Both the position numbers and the translations under genes were made by a program. Positions 26,087 through 35,172 of a stretch of 64,000 nucleotides of DNA are shown here, piece by piece; position 1 is the first letter of the stretch, and each line of letters begins with the position of its first letter. The notes beneath the pieces were generated by a model that made no database searches, had not been told where the DNA came from, and worked only from the letters and a program-made list of their open reading frames with translations. The stretch is from Arctic95D-9 sp035967665 (GTDB taxonomy: Bacteria; Verrucomicrobiota; Verrucomicrobiia; Verrucomicrobiales; DEV007), in assembly GCA_035967665.1 (NCBI GenBank), contig JAYWLB010000046.1:1-64000 (forward strand). The letters run 5' to 3'.

Positions 26087-29000
26087 TTACTTCTTTTTCC
26101 CTTTTTTGGCAGGTGGTTCGACTGAACCGTCGCTGAAGAGGAACTTGAGATCGTCCATTTCCAGATTCCGGGTGAAGCCTTCTTCGCCGAGAACGCTGGT
26201 CATCATCTCGTTCTTCTGCTGTTGCAGAATTCGGATTTTCTCTTCGACACTGTCCCGCACGAGGAGGCGGTAGGCATTCACTTTGCTTTCCTGGCCGATT
26301 CGGTGACAACGGTCAATCGCCTGGTTTTCCACAGCAGGGTTCCACCATGGATCGTAGAGAACGACGTAACTGGCGGAGGTAAGGTTCAAACCGCTACCAC
26401 CGGCTTTGAGTGAAAGGAGGAATGTCTTGGGCTCTTTCGTCTCCTGGAAATCACTGATGACCTCGTGTCGGTTCTTGGTCTGACCTGTCAGGTAGCTGTA
26501 TGGGCGGTTGCGCTCCTCAAGTTCGTCACGAATGATGTCGAGCATGGAAACAAACTGACTGAAGACGAGCACTTTGTGACCTTCTTCATGCAGCTGATCG
26601 AGCAGGTAAAAGAGAGCGTTCAGCTTGGAGCTTGGCTCGCCGAGATACTGGGATTTGAGCAGACCGGGGTGACAGCAGATCTGGCGCAGTCTCATCAATC
26701 CCTGGAGGATTACGAAGCTGTTCTTTCTGAGGCTGTCGTCGTTTTCCACACCGAGAAGAACTTTCTGGATACGCTCGAGTTCTTCCTGGTACATTTGCTT
26801 CTGGATGTCCTCCATGTCGCTGAAGACGTCCTCTTCGATTTTCGGAGGAAGGTCGAGGGCCACTTCGCCTTTGGTCCGTCGAAGGAGGAAGGGGCGGAGT
26901 CGGGCCGTGAGGCGGTTCTTCGATTGCAGGTCTTTGCGGCGATCAAAGTTTTCACGGAAGTATTTCCTGTCTCCGAGGATGCCGGGCATCGCAAATGACA
27001 TCAGGCTCCAGACGTCGAGAAGGCGGTTCTCGATCGGCGTTCCTGTAAGGACAAGGCGGTTCTGAGCCTGAAGGGAGCGCGCTGATTTTGCGGCCTTCGA
27101 ATCAGGGTTCTTAATCTGCTGGCCCTCATCGAGAATGATCCCGAGCCAGTTGATTGAGGTGAGTTCTTCAGCACAGGTTCGAAGCTGGCTGTAGTTGACG
27201 ACGAGCAGGTCGATGTCTTTGCCGAGCTTGTCGACGTCGAGCTCGATTTTGTTTCTCAACACCTGAACACGAATCGACGGGGCGGCTTTAACCACCTCAG
27301 CTCCCCAGACGTCGAGCACTGATTTCGGACAGACGACGAGGCTTGGGGGGGCGTTGTCACCGAAGGTCTCTCTGAGCCAGAGGAGCCAGGTGAGCGACTG
27401 AATTGTTTTACCGAGACCCATGTCATCGGCGAGGATACCGCCGAACTGGTTGGTCGCGAGATAGGAGAGGAAGTGGAAGCCTTCGATCTGGTAGGGGCGA
27501 AGGTTCACATTCAGGCCCGGTGGGACCTCCGGTCTTACCTGAAGTTGCAGATTCTTGGCGCGATCGGTGATTCGCTCCCAGGCCTTGGCATCAAAGACTT
27601 CCTTGGCGGCGGGTTCTGCGAGCTGGAGGGCGTGAAGGCGGTGTGTTTCGCCGGTGAGGTCGAATGGATCGAGTCCAATGCGGGAAACGGCTTCCTGCTG
27701 CTCTTCGCTGAGGTTCATCTTGAGACGAAGCCAGCCGCCTCTGTCCATCCGGACGAATTCGCCACGTGCCTGGACGAGGGCGCGAATCTCGTCTTGTGAG
27801 AGATCCATGCCTTCGACTTTGACGACGACTTTGAGATCGAACCAGTCGATTTCCTCGTCAACAACTTCGAATGAAACCTGTGCCTCAACCGGCTCAGCCT
27901 CAAGAGTTGCGAGGTCGGCGTCCGCCTCGATGATAATTTCTTCAGGGAGGGATTCGATCCACTCGGCGTATTTCTCGGGGAAATTTTTAGTTACCCGTGC
28001 GCGGTAACATCCGAGGTTCCCGTCGAAGGTGGGTTGCATCGGGGCGATAAGACGTCCCGATCTGCGTTGCAGATTTCTATCGTAGCGATAGAGAAAGTCG
28101 GAGGATTCTTTCGGCTGTTTCACCACTTCCCAGCCTTCGCGGGAAAGCTGCTCTTCACGCGTTCCCGAGCTGTTCCGCGCGAGGATGTTCATGAGCATGT
28201 GCTCGCTGCTCGCGCCGGTTGCTTTTGAAGAAATGCTGAGATTGAAGATGATCGTGAGCGCTTCCTCTTTGACCTGGCGTTCCAGCTCTTCGGGGAGTTT
28301 TGCTCCGAGGCGATAGAGAAAGGCGACTCCGTTCTCGCTCTCGATGACCTGGCGTGGAATCTCGACTCTGGGATCGATCAGGGTTTCGTCACGAATCCAG
28401 TGTTCAGGGCCGTGGAAGACCCACTCGTCTGAGACGTAGAGGTTCTCGTCACCGGGGAGCAGTCTGACCGTATGGGAAACTTCACGACCGTCGGCGGTGA
28501 AAAGTTGAATCTCGTAGTCGTCGCTACCCATCGTGTCTTTCTGGCAGACCCAGTGCAGCGGTGCGTCGCTGATCCGGAATGCCTGTTCATCGAGATTGAC
28601 GATGCGGCCTTCCAGTTCCGACTGATGGAAAAGGCGGTTCAAAAAGCGGCAGTTCTCGATCCGGTCAAGCTGGAGGATGCCGTCGCTTGATTCCTCTTTG
28701 GCAGCTGCGTTGAGAAACTTACTCCAGAGGATCTCCGAAGGGCCGTCCATGCGAAGGCCCCCGTTGCGGTAGCGATCGCAAAGGCGATCAAATTCCTCTT
28801 CCGATTCAACTCTCACAAACTGGGATTTGTCAGCGACGTTGGTGAGAAGGCGGACTTCTCTGGTGCTGATTTGGAGACGGAATTCAATCTCCTCAATGGG
28901 ATCTTCCGCAGGGCGTTTTTCGAATACTTCAACACGGTAGCGCCATTCGCTTTCTTCGCGGCGGCGTTCCCATTCAGCGATGCGGTCTTCGGTCCACTCG

Positions 29001-29593
29001 CGGTCGGTGATTGATTCAAGGAACTCGGGAAAGTCGAAATTGTTCTTTTCGAAGGCGTGGGCCACGTAGTTCCAGAATTCGACGATGTTGTCGGGGGGAG
29101 TCGGCCAGAGAATGAGTGGGTCAAAGCTCTCGACGGGCCAGCGTGGATTCAATCGCACGAGATCGGAGTCGAAAATCTCTCTTTCGAGCTCGAATCGACG
29201 GAAGCGACGCTCGATTTTGCTGAGATACTCGTCCTCTTCGCCGGTGAGGGAGCGGCTCAGCTTCTCTTCGATAACCTCGGTCAGGGTTTGTTCCCCGATT
29301 TCGTTGGGTGCTTCAGGAAGGTCGCCTTTGCGAGCCACTTTCTCGAGCATGGTTGCGTAAAGGGCGGCGCGACCGGACTCTGTTTTTTCGTCGGCTTCTC
29401 CGGTCCAGTCATTGCCCTGTAACTGAATCTTGGTGCGACATGACCAGTCTCTGTCTTCTACTTTTCCCTGAATGAGGAGGTGATTCCCGAAAATCTGGGT
29501 AACGCCGCCTTCGTCGTGTATGCGTTGGCCTTCATTTTTTTCATCTTCGGAGAATGCATTGAGGAAGTCGAGAGTCGCACGGTCTACGTTCAT
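26087..29593 (-). CDS. SNF2-family DEAD/DEAH helicase
   Basis: The frame opens at 29722, but the ATG at 29593 (MNVDRATLDFLN) is the more likely start, giving 1168 residues. The N-terminal half is a long bacterial SNF2-associated region with no clear zinc-binding cysteines. The C-terminal half is a complete SNF2 ATPase: DDMGLGKTIQS (motif I), DEGQ in place of the usual DEAQ or DEAH (motif II), LTGTPIENRL (III), LVFSQFVSMLDII (IV), and DPWWNPAVENQAIDRCHRIGQ region (V and VI). Such proteins are ATP-driven remodelers of DNA-protein complexes; the bacterial partner is generally transcription or repair machinery. A Lys-rich tail ends the protein. It is monocistronic. Confidence 0.93.
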   Translation of the reverse strand: MNVDRATLDFLNAFSEDEKNEGQRIHDEGGVTQIFGNHLLIQGKVEDRDWSCRTKIQLQGNDWTGEADEKTESGRAALYATMLEKVARKGDLPEAPNEIGEQTLTEVIEEKLSRSLTGEEDEYLSKIERRFRRFELEREIFDSDLVRLNPRWPVESFDPLILWPTPPDNIVEFWNYVAHAFEKNNFDFPEFLESITDREWTEDRIAEWERRREESEWRYRVEVFEKRPAEDPIEEIEFRLQISTREVRLLTNVADKSQFVRVESEEEFDRLCDRYRNGGLRMDGPSEILWSKFLNAAAKEESSDGILQLDRIENCRFLNRLFHQSELEGRIVNLDEQAFRISDAPLHWVCQKDTMGSDDYEIQLFTADGREVSHTVRLLPGDENLYVSDEWVFHGPEHWIRDETLIDPRVEIPRQVIESENGVAFLYRLGAKLPEELERQVKEEALTIIFNLSISSKATGASSEHMLMNILARNSSGTREEQLSREGWEVVKQPKESSDFLYRYDRNLQRRSGRLIAPMQPTFDGNLGCYRARVTKNFPEKYAEWIESLPEEIIIEADADLATLEAEPVEAQVSFEVVDEEIDWFDLKVVVKVEGMDLSQDEIRALVQARGEFVRMDRGGWLRLKMNLSEEQQEAVSRIGLDPFDLTGETHRLHALQLAEPAAKEVFDAKAWERITDRAKNLQLQVRPEVPPGLNVNLRPYQIEGFHFLSYLATNQFGGILADDMGLGKTIQSLTWLLWLRETFGDNAPPSLVVCPKSVLDVWGAEVVKAAPSIRVQVLRNKIELDVDKLGKDIDLLVVNYSQLRTCAEELTSINWLGIILDEGQQIKNPDSKAAKSARSLQAQNRLVLTGTPIENRLLDVWSLMSFAMPGILGDRKYFRENFDRRKDLQSKNRLTARLRPFLLRRTKGEVALDLPPKIEEDVFSDMEDIQKQMYQEELERIQKVLLGVENDDSLRKNSFVILQGLMRLRQICCHPGLLKSQYLGEPSSKLNALFYLLDQLHEEGHKVLVFSQFVSMLDIIRDELEERNRPYSYLTGQTKNRHEVISDFQETKEPKTFLLSLKAGGSGLNLTSASYVVLYDPWWNPAVENQAIDRCHRIGQESKVNAYRLLVRDSVEEKIRILQQQKNEMMTSVLGEEGFTRNLEMDDLKFLFSDGSVEPPAKKGKKK

Positions 29594-29776
29594 ATAAAAA
29601 TAAAGAGGGATCGGGTAATGGCTCCGGAAAGCCGTTAATTCAGTTTCTTCTGATAGGGGAGGAAAACAGGTTCGGTCACTATCAGAGAGGTGATCGATTG
29701 CGCTGCATCGGGGGGCGGGCAATTAAGCCCACGGCGGGCCCGGCGTCAACCGGTCGGGCCATTGTGTCAGGAAATT

Positions 29777-29813
29777 AAAAAGCCTCCGGCGCCGTGAGAC
29801 GGCGGGAGGCTTT
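29777..29813 (-). terminator. Rho-independent terminator after rpsF
   Basis: On the minus strand GCCTCCCGCCGT pairs with ACGGCGCCGGAGGC around a short CTC loop, with one two-base mismatch, and ends in five T residues (plus-strand A residues at 29777-29781). It lies about 70 bases after the rpsF stop and ends the pth-rpsF transcript. Confidence 0.85.
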
Positions 29814-29883
29814 GTTTGCTCAGCCGGATTTGCACAGGAACAACGGGCTAAGCAATGGTAATTCCGGTTGAAAGAGGGATCGT

Positions 29884-30171
29884 CTAGCGGCGACGGTAGT
29901 ACTGAAGCATGATTTGCTCGTTTCTTTTGAAATCAGCTTCAACCTTCGCAACGGCTTCAGGCTCTGCTTCAAAATAGAACTGCACGTAGTAGCCGTGTTT
30001 CTGTTTCACGTTGTTTTCGTGAGCGAATTCTCTGCGACCGAGGCGATCGATCTGTTCGAGTGATGCACCGCCGGCTTCGAGATCTTTCGTGATGCCTGCG
30101 ACCATTTCTTCGATGCCTTCTTCCTGGCCCTGTAGTTTGAGGATGTAAACCCCTTCGTATTTGCGCTTCAT
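29884..30171 (-). CDS. rpsF: 30S ribosomal protein S6
   Basis: A 95-residue protein starting at the ATG at 30171 (MKRKYEGVYIL); an upstream in-frame start at 30204 would add an unusual extension. The S6 pattern is clear: a first beta strand YEGVYILKL, RLGRREFAHENNVKQKHGYYVQFYF in the middle, and a basic end YYRRR. S6 binds S18 and 16S rRNA in the small-subunit platform. The usual neighbours rpsR, ssb and rplI are not adjacent; the gene is instead just downstream of pth. Confidence 0.94.
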   Translation of the reverse strand: MKRKYEGVYILKLQGQEEGIEEMVAGITKDLEAGGASLEQIDRLGRREFAHENNVKQKHGYYVQFYFEAEPEAVAKVEADFKRNEQIMLQYYRRR

Positions 30172-30211
30172 GAATAAATTAACGTTTTGAAATTCTCCGA
30201 TCACGCACCAT

Positions 30212-30835
30212 TTAGCCGCGCCTGTTGAATTGGTTCATTGCCTGATCCATCCCTTCGGAGAGCGCACAATTTACTCCATCTACGGCAATCGCGAGCACTT
30301 TTTCGAGTTCTTCGGTTTCATTGGCCGAGAATTTGCCCAGAACATGGTCAACGACGGTGTCATTTTGGGCGGCTCCTCCGATTCCCAGCTTCAATCGGGG
30401 GAAGTCTTTAGTGCTGAGAAATTCGATGATGGATTTGATTCCGTTGTGTCCTCCTGATGATCCTTCTTTCCGAAAGCGGATTTTTCCAACCGGGAGGTCG
30501 AGATCATCGTAGACAACGAGAATTTGATTCGGCTGGAGTTTGTAGAATCGTCCCAAACGCGCCACGGCATTGCCGCTGAGATTCATAAAAGTGAGTGGCT
30601 TTGCAAGAATGACGCCGTTTTCGGTTCTCGCTACTTTTGCACGGAACTTCCGCTCCCTGGACCATTTGGAATCACTGCCGCCGGCGAGACGGTCCACGAG
30701 GTCGAACCCGATATTGTGGCGCGTGCCCTCATACTCGGAGCCGGGATTGCCGAGTCCGACGACGAGTTTTATTTTATCCGGTGCAGCAGCGGAATCTCCG
30801 GATCCGCCGCCAAGAAATTTTTCAAGGAGTGACAC
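30212..30835 (-). CDS. pth: Peptidyl-tRNA hydrolase
   Basis: A 207-residue protein from a GTG at 30835; a TTG at 30871 is also in frame. A short N-terminal extension of about 20 residues precedes the normal start of the family. Conserved elements are VVGLGNPGSEYEGTRHNIGF (with catalytic His), KPLTFMNLSGNAV, VVYDDLDLPVGKIRFRKEGSSGGHNG and FPRLKLGIG. It cleaves peptidyl-tRNA released from stalled ribosomes and recycles tRNA. It is 40 bases before rpsF in the same direction. In many bacteria pth follows the L25 gene rplY, which is not here. Confidence 0.94.
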   Translation of the reverse strand: MSLLEKFLGGGSGDSAAAPDKIKLVVGLGNPGSEYEGTRHNIGFDLVDRLAGGSDSKWSRERKFRAKVARTENGVILAKPLTFMNLSGNAVARLGRFYKLQPNQILVVYDDLDLPVGKIRFRKEGSSGGHNGIKSIIEFLSTKDFPRLKLGIGGAAQNDTVVDHVLGKFSANETEELEKVLAIAVDGVNCALSEGMDQAMNQFNRRG

Positions 30836-30907
30836 GGTTGGCAGTAAAATGCTGAACGCCACTTTCTGCAAGTGGCGTCCCCGGTTTTCCGCTGGATATC
30901 GCGAGCG

Positions 30908-32590
30908 CTACTGGCTGATATTGACGTAGCTGCCTCCCAGCAAATTTGCGATTGCGGTAAGGATAATTTCCGCTGGCTGGTTCACGTCGAAACCAATGGT
31001 ATTGACGATGACTCCCGCGGATAGAAGTTCGCTCGTCGTCGTCGAGTAGTTTTGTGAATTGGGCTGGCCATCACTGAGCATGAACACTTCAGCAGGCACG
31101 GGATTGAAATTGAGGGCGGCATTCAGGGCTACCTGGTAGTTTGTGCCCCCGTTGGCAGTGAGTCCCTGAAGAGCTGAGATCACGGTGTCTTTGTTCTCCT
31201 GCGTGGCAGACTGGAGTATATTCCCGCTGTTGTATTTCAGGCTGCTGGAGAAAGCAACCACTCCGAAACGGTCAGCCGGGGTAAGTGAGTTGATCGAAGA
31301 AATCGTTTCCTGCACGACCGCTTCCCAGCGGGTTTGAGAACCAAAGTTGCCATTCATTGATCCGGAGGCATCGAGAACGAAAAGGACGTCGCCGGCGGTA
31401 GGCAGTCCGAAGAAGTTCGACCCTGTCGTTGCTGTGGCGTCGTTGCTGTTGAGGTAGTTGGTATTCTGCCGTGCTTTCGCGTAGGCGGAAATGCGGAAAC
31501 CATCGGGGTAGTTGGCATGTTCGGCGGAGGCGCTGCCCTGATAGAGCGACCACTGCGCCCTCGGGGGAACCGGGGCGTTGATATCGGTGAGGACAAAGAA
31601 GATATCCGATGACCCCGGAGGATTCGGGTTTGCCAATGAATAGCTGATTGAGGAGGTGTTCTCGTTGAACTCGTTTGAGCTCAGGGTGATGAGAGGGGAG
31701 GCAAGCGTGGTCGGCGGTGCCGCCGCTTTGAAAGTCCAGGAGCTGGAGGTCTGAACACTGCTGGTCCAATGTTCGGGATCGCCTTCAGAAAATGCTACGA
31801 TAGTTGTATCAGCAGTAATCTGGAAGGGGCCTCCGTAGGTTTTAAAAGGCCCGCCGTCGAGAGAGTAGAGCATCCAGGTTCCGCTTGGATTGGGATTGTA
31901 GAGAGTCACATTGAGCGGGCTGGCGCTCTCCGGGTATTCACCGCTGGCCGGGTAAATTTGCGGCGGGTTAAGGGACTGAACGATAGCGGCCGGTGATGAA
32001 GATGTCGGATCAGTGGTTCCTATCGCGGTGATCCCAGCACGGGTATCAGGCATTTTTTCGACCCCGTTCCACACCCAGCCTGCATTTTTGTTGTAATTGA
32101 AGGTTCCCGGATCACGGGTTTCGGTCCCGTAATCGATTTCGGCGAGGGTCTCGTCGAGGAAAAACTGGCTGATCCCTTTGCCTGATTCGACCATTTTGAA
32201 AATCATCTCATCCTTGTCCCAAACGGCACGGGGTACATCGGAATCAAGTTTCTCCTGTTTCGTGAGGTATTGGACAGCGAGCCGCTTATCGATCATGCTG
32301 CCGCTAAATGTCGTGGAGACTTTGGCAGCCGATGAATCGTTGCGGGATTTCAACTTATCGAGAACGACCTGCGGATCTGAAATCCCCTTGAGATCGCCGC
32401 CGGTTGCGAGATAGGCCTGGATAGAGCGATTGATGGTCGCGACATCGGAAACGAGAGCATTCTCCTTTACTCCGTTTGAAAGGTTACCGATCGAAGGCAT
32501 CGCGACTGCTGCGATGATTCCTATCACGGCGACAACGATTAAGACTTCCAGCATGGAGAAAGCCCTTTGAAAGTGTGTTTGTATTTTCAT
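30908..32590 (-). CDS. Pseudopilin-like protein with a C-terminal von Willebrand A domain
   Basis: A 560-residue fusion. Residues 1-40 are a type IV pilin/type II secretion signal: a basic leader, then cleavage between Ala10 and Phe11, Glu15 at the fifth mature position and a hydrophobic helix. Residues about 40-175 form the pseudopilin body. About 195-285 resembles the beta-hexosaminidase C-terminal (CHB_HEX_C) module, with a second such region to about 390. Residues 401-560 are a VWA domain with an intact metal-binding DASGS motif and a matching threonine (GGTNYQ) and SDGQP site. It would be carried on a pilus or pseudopilus with an adhesive tip. No other pilus genes are adjacent. Confidence 0.82.
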   Translation of the reverse strand: MKIQTHFQRAFSMLEVLIVVAVIGIIAAVAMPSIGNLSNGVKENALVSDVATINRSIQAYLATGGDLKGISDPQVVLDKLKSRNDSSAAKVSTTFSGSMIDKRLAVQYLTKQEKLDSDVPRAVWDKDEMIFKMVESGKGISQFFLDETLAEIDYGTETRDPGTFNYNKNAGWVWNGVEKMPDTRAGITAIGTTDPTSSSPAAIVQSLNPPQIYPASGEYPESASPLNVTLYNPNPSGTWMLYSLDGGPFKTYGGPFQITADTTIVAFSEGDPEHWTSSVQTSSSWTFKAAAPPTTLASPLITLSSNEFNENTSSISYSLANPNPPGSSDIFFVLTDINAPVPPRAQWSLYQGSASAEHANYPDGFRISAYAKARQNTNYLNSNDATATTGSNFFGLPTAGDVLFVLDASGSMNGNFGSQTRWEAVVQETISSINSLTPADRFGVVAFSSSLKYNSGNILQSATQENKDTVISALQGLTANGGTNYQVALNAALNFNPVPAEVFMLSDGQPNSQNYSTTTSELLSAGVIVNTIGFDVNQPAEIILTAIANLLGGSYVNISQ

Positions 32591-32820
32591 ATTTGTAACC
32601 GTCCTCGGCGTTTAAAAGAAACTATTAATAATAAATACCATAATTAAAATAAAATCAATACTGAAATTTTAAACGGAAAGTTCGCTTTCCAGTAATATCA
32701 AGGGTTTGGCGGTGTGTCGTCGAAGGTGCGGACACGACCGGCAATTTGGGAGAGGTGATGTTATGACACCTAAATCGGTGGCAATGAATTCACAGGTGCG
32801 TTAGCCTAGGCTCCTTTTTT
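32591..32820. promoter_or_regulatory. Divergent intergenic region between the pseudopilin and metX genes
   Basis: The 230 bases hold promoters in both directions. The first 80 or so are very AT-rich. On the metX side AGGTG (32753-32757), CACCT (32767-32771) and AGGTG (32794-32798) can form two mutually exclusive hairpins of five base pairs, a weak hint of a leader switch. A ten-base palindrome AGCCTAGGCT and six T residues lie just before the ATG. No known SAM riboswitch core is visible. Confidence 0.3.
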
Positions 32821-33984
32821 ATGAGCGATCCAGGTCAGGTAGAAACTCAATTTCAGACAATTGCGACGTCAGAGTGTCCTTTTGTGTTCCGAAACGGCGA
32901 CTCGCTTGATGATGTTGTCATAGCTTATGAAACCTGGGGCACTTTAAATGAGGACCGCAGCAATGCGATTCTCTTGTTCCACGCCTTTTCAGGTAGTCAG
33001 CACGCAGCGGGCTACAATCCGTCGGTCGAGGGAAATGAGTTTTGGACGAAGGAGTGTCAGCAGGGGTGGTGGAATCCATTCATTGGCCCGGGGAAGGCGC
33101 TCGATACCGACAAGTATTTCATTATTTGCGCCAACTATTTAGGCGGCTGCTACGGTTCAACCGGGCCGGCGAGCGTGAATCCTGCTACCGGGCTTCGTCA
33201 TGGCAGTTCGTTTCCCAATGTGACGGTTAACGATGTCGTGAGGAGTCAGGCGCTTCTCCTCGATGGGTTGGGAATTGAGAAACTGCTCGCAGTGGTGGGC
33301 CCTTCGACAGGCGGTCTTGCCTGCGTTTGTTTTGCGACCTTGTTTCCCGAGCGTGTCAGTCTCGTCATTCCTATTGCGACCGGAACGAGGACAACGGTTC
33401 TGAACCGCATCATTTTGCTAGAGCAGATTTTGGCGATTGAGAACGATCCAAAATTCCAGGCGGGCAAATATTACGATTCAGGTGTTCCTGAGACCGGGCT
33501 GTCGCTTGCGCGCATGATCAGCCATAAAACTTTTGTGCATCTCAATGCCATCGAAAGGCGGGCGGGAAAAGATGTGGTTCATCCCGAGGATCGATTTTCC
33601 TGGTATCGGGCGCACGATCACGTTGAGAGCTACATGCTCCATCAGGGGAAGAAGTTTACGGCGCGTTTTGATGCTAACACTTATCTGCGAATCTGTGAGA
33701 TGTGGAGTCGATATGACCCTGTCATAGAGGGAGATGCGGAAGATCTTCTCAGTCTCTTTTCGCGCTCACGCGAGGCGGGGCACCAGTATCTCGTTTTCAG
33801 CATCGACGAGGATTATTGCTTTTACCCCGAGGAGCAGGCGGCACTCGTTGAGCAGCTGAAAAATGCAGAGGTGCCCCATTTGTTCCTCACGGTGCATTCG
33901 GAGAAGGGGCACGATTCGTTTCTTCTCGAACCTGAGCTCTACACGCCGCACATTCAGGTCATGCTTCAGAACGCGACAGACTGA
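32821..33984 (+). CDS. metX: MetX-family homoserine O-acyltransferase
   Basis: A 387-residue alpha/beta-hydrolase-fold enzyme of the MetX family. Matches include SAILLFHAFSGSQHAAG-like first strand, NYLGGCYGSTGPASVNP, the TGRR-like TGTRTT segment, and the C-terminal GHDSFLLE block with the catalytic histidine. Its expected reaction is transfer of an acetyl or succinyl group to homoserine for methionine synthesis. The nucleophile elbow reads GPSTGG rather than the common GGSMGG, so the acceptor or donor may differ. No metY or metZ gene is adjacent. The family assignment is good; the exact acyl group is not determined. Confidence 0.82.
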   Translation: MSDPGQVETQFQTIATSECPFVFRNGDSLDDVVIAYETWGTLNEDRSNAILLFHAFSGSQHAAGYNPSVEGNEFWTKECQQGWWNPFIGPGKALDTDKYFIICANYLGGCYGSTGPASVNPATGLRHGSSFPNVTVNDVVRSQALLLDGLGIEKLLAVVGPSTGGLACVCFATLFPERVSLVIPIATGTRTTVLNRIILLEQILAIENDPKFQAGKYYDSGVPETGLSLARMISHKTFVHLNAIERRAGKDVVHPEDRFSWYRAHDHVESYMLHQGKKFTARFDANTYLRICEMWSRYDPVIEGDAEDLLSLFSRSREAGHQYLVFSIDEDYCFYPEEQAALVEQLKNAEVPHLFLTVHSEKGHDSFLLEPELYTPHIQVMLQNATD

Positions 33985-34051
33985 GAATAAAAAGCGAAAA
34001 GTGAATGATACGTCGGTTGATTATCCGCATGCGGTGTCATACGATCCGGCC

Positions 34052-34354
34052 ATGGTTCGACACAACGTATATTTCTGGCTGAATGAGACAGTTTCCGAGA
34101 CTCAACGCTCCGCGTTTGAGGAGGGACTCAAGGCGCTTTTTGAGATCGATGTGGTTGCTAAAGGATCGTTCGGTATCGCTGCCGGAACGCCGGAGCGACC
34201 TGTGACTCAGAACACTTTTGATTACGCGCTGGTCCTCGAATTTGATTCTGTTGAACAGCACAACGCCTATCAGGTTCACGATGAGCATACTGTTTTCGTG
34301 GACTCCTTCGGCAGCTGGTTCAAAGAGGTCAGAGTATTCGATACTCAGTTTTAA
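34052..34354 (+). CDS. Dabb (stress-responsive alpha/beta barrel) domain protein
   Basis: A 100-residue protein from the ATG at 34052; the frame is open upstream and a GTG near 34002 is possible. It shows the dimeric ferredoxin-like Dabb fold: VRHNVYFWLNE as the first strand, a central helix with FEEGLKALFEI, and FDYALVLEFDSVEQHNAYQVHDEH with the conserved histidine. These small proteins bind or act on hydrophobic small molecules. It lies between MetX and an alpha/beta hydrolase; its substrate is unknown. Confidence 0.8.
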   Translation: MVRHNVYFWLNETVSETQRSAFEEGLKALFEIDVVAKGSFGIAAGTPERPVTQNTFDYALVLEFDSVEQHNAYQVHDEHTVFVDSFGSWFKEVRVFDTQF

Positions 34355-34437
34355 AATCACCTCATAAATTGCTCTTCGGTTTTTGAACACTTTGGCTGGA
34401 CAATCTCCGGCACGCCCGCAAATTAATCTCACTTACG

Positions 34438-35172
34438 ATGCACCTGGAAATTTTTAATTCTTCAAAAGAACAACTCGACTACGAGTTTCACGGCGATCCC
34501 AGCGATACTTCGCTACTCGTGATCATCGGTCACGGCGTGACAGGAAATAAGGATCGTCCATGGGCGATTGGCCTTGCTGAGACCCTTGAAAAAGAGGGGT
34601 TTAACGTGCTTCGTTTCTCTTTTTCCGGTAACGGGAATTCAGAGGGGGATTTTGAGAAGTGCACGATCTCGAAAGAGGTGAAGGATCTCAAGTCGATCGT
34701 TAACGCTGCGGAAGACGAAGGTTATCACCGGGTTTGCTACATGGGACATTCCATGGGCGGTGCTGTCGGCGTTCTGGCCGCTCCAAAAGATTCGAGAATC
34801 GAACTGATGGTTTCGCTTTCAGGAATGGTTCACACGAAAAAATTCCTGGAGACCGAATTCGGTGATCAGGTCCCCGGAAAAGGTTTCATGTGGGACGACA
34901 AAGAATGCCCGCTTTCAGAAGCGTTTGCGGAAGACATGGTGAAAATCGACAACACACTCGGGAAGACTGAGAAAATCGAGATTCCATGGCTCATCGTTCA
35001 CGGTGACGCTGACGAAGTCGTTCCTGTTGAGGAAAGCCGCGAAATTTACCGCAGCGCCTACGAGCCTAAAGAGCTCGAGATTCTTGAAGGTGTCGATCAC
35101 GTCTACAGCGGTGACGGCCTCAAGAAAATGACTGATGTCGTTGTTTCCTGGCTGAAAGCACATCACAGCTGA
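34438..35172 (+). CDS. Alpha/beta hydrolase (serine aminopeptidase S33 type)
   Basis: A 244-residue cytoplasmic alpha/beta hydrolase. The nucleophile elbow is GHSMGG (about residues 103-108), the acid is in VHGDADEVVPV (about 183-193) and the histidine in EGVDHVY (about 218-224); HGVTGNKDRPW near residue 33 gives the oxyanion region. It probably hydrolyses an ester or thioester. Its stop and the start of the next gene share one base (TGATG at 35170-35174), so it is translated together with a PfkB-type sugar kinase. The substrate is unknown. Confidence 0.85.
   Translation: MHLEIFNSSKEQLDYEFHGDPSDTSLLVIIGHGVTGNKDRPWAIGLAETLEKEGFNVLRFSFSGNGNSEGDFEKCTISKEVKDLKSIVNAAEDEGYHRVCYMGHSMGGAVGVLAAPKDSRIELMVSLSGMVHTKKFLETEFGDQVPGKGFMWDDKECPLSEAFAEDMVKIDNTLGKTEKIEIPWLIVHGDADEVVPVEESREIYRSAYEPKELEILEGVDHVYSGDGLKKMTDVVVSWLKAHHS

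Noticed and set aside
32806..32820. The AGCCTAGGCT palindrome and T-run before metX as an intrinsic terminator or attenuator.
   Set aside because: A ten-base palindrome without a loop cannot form a stable hairpin of more than three pairs.
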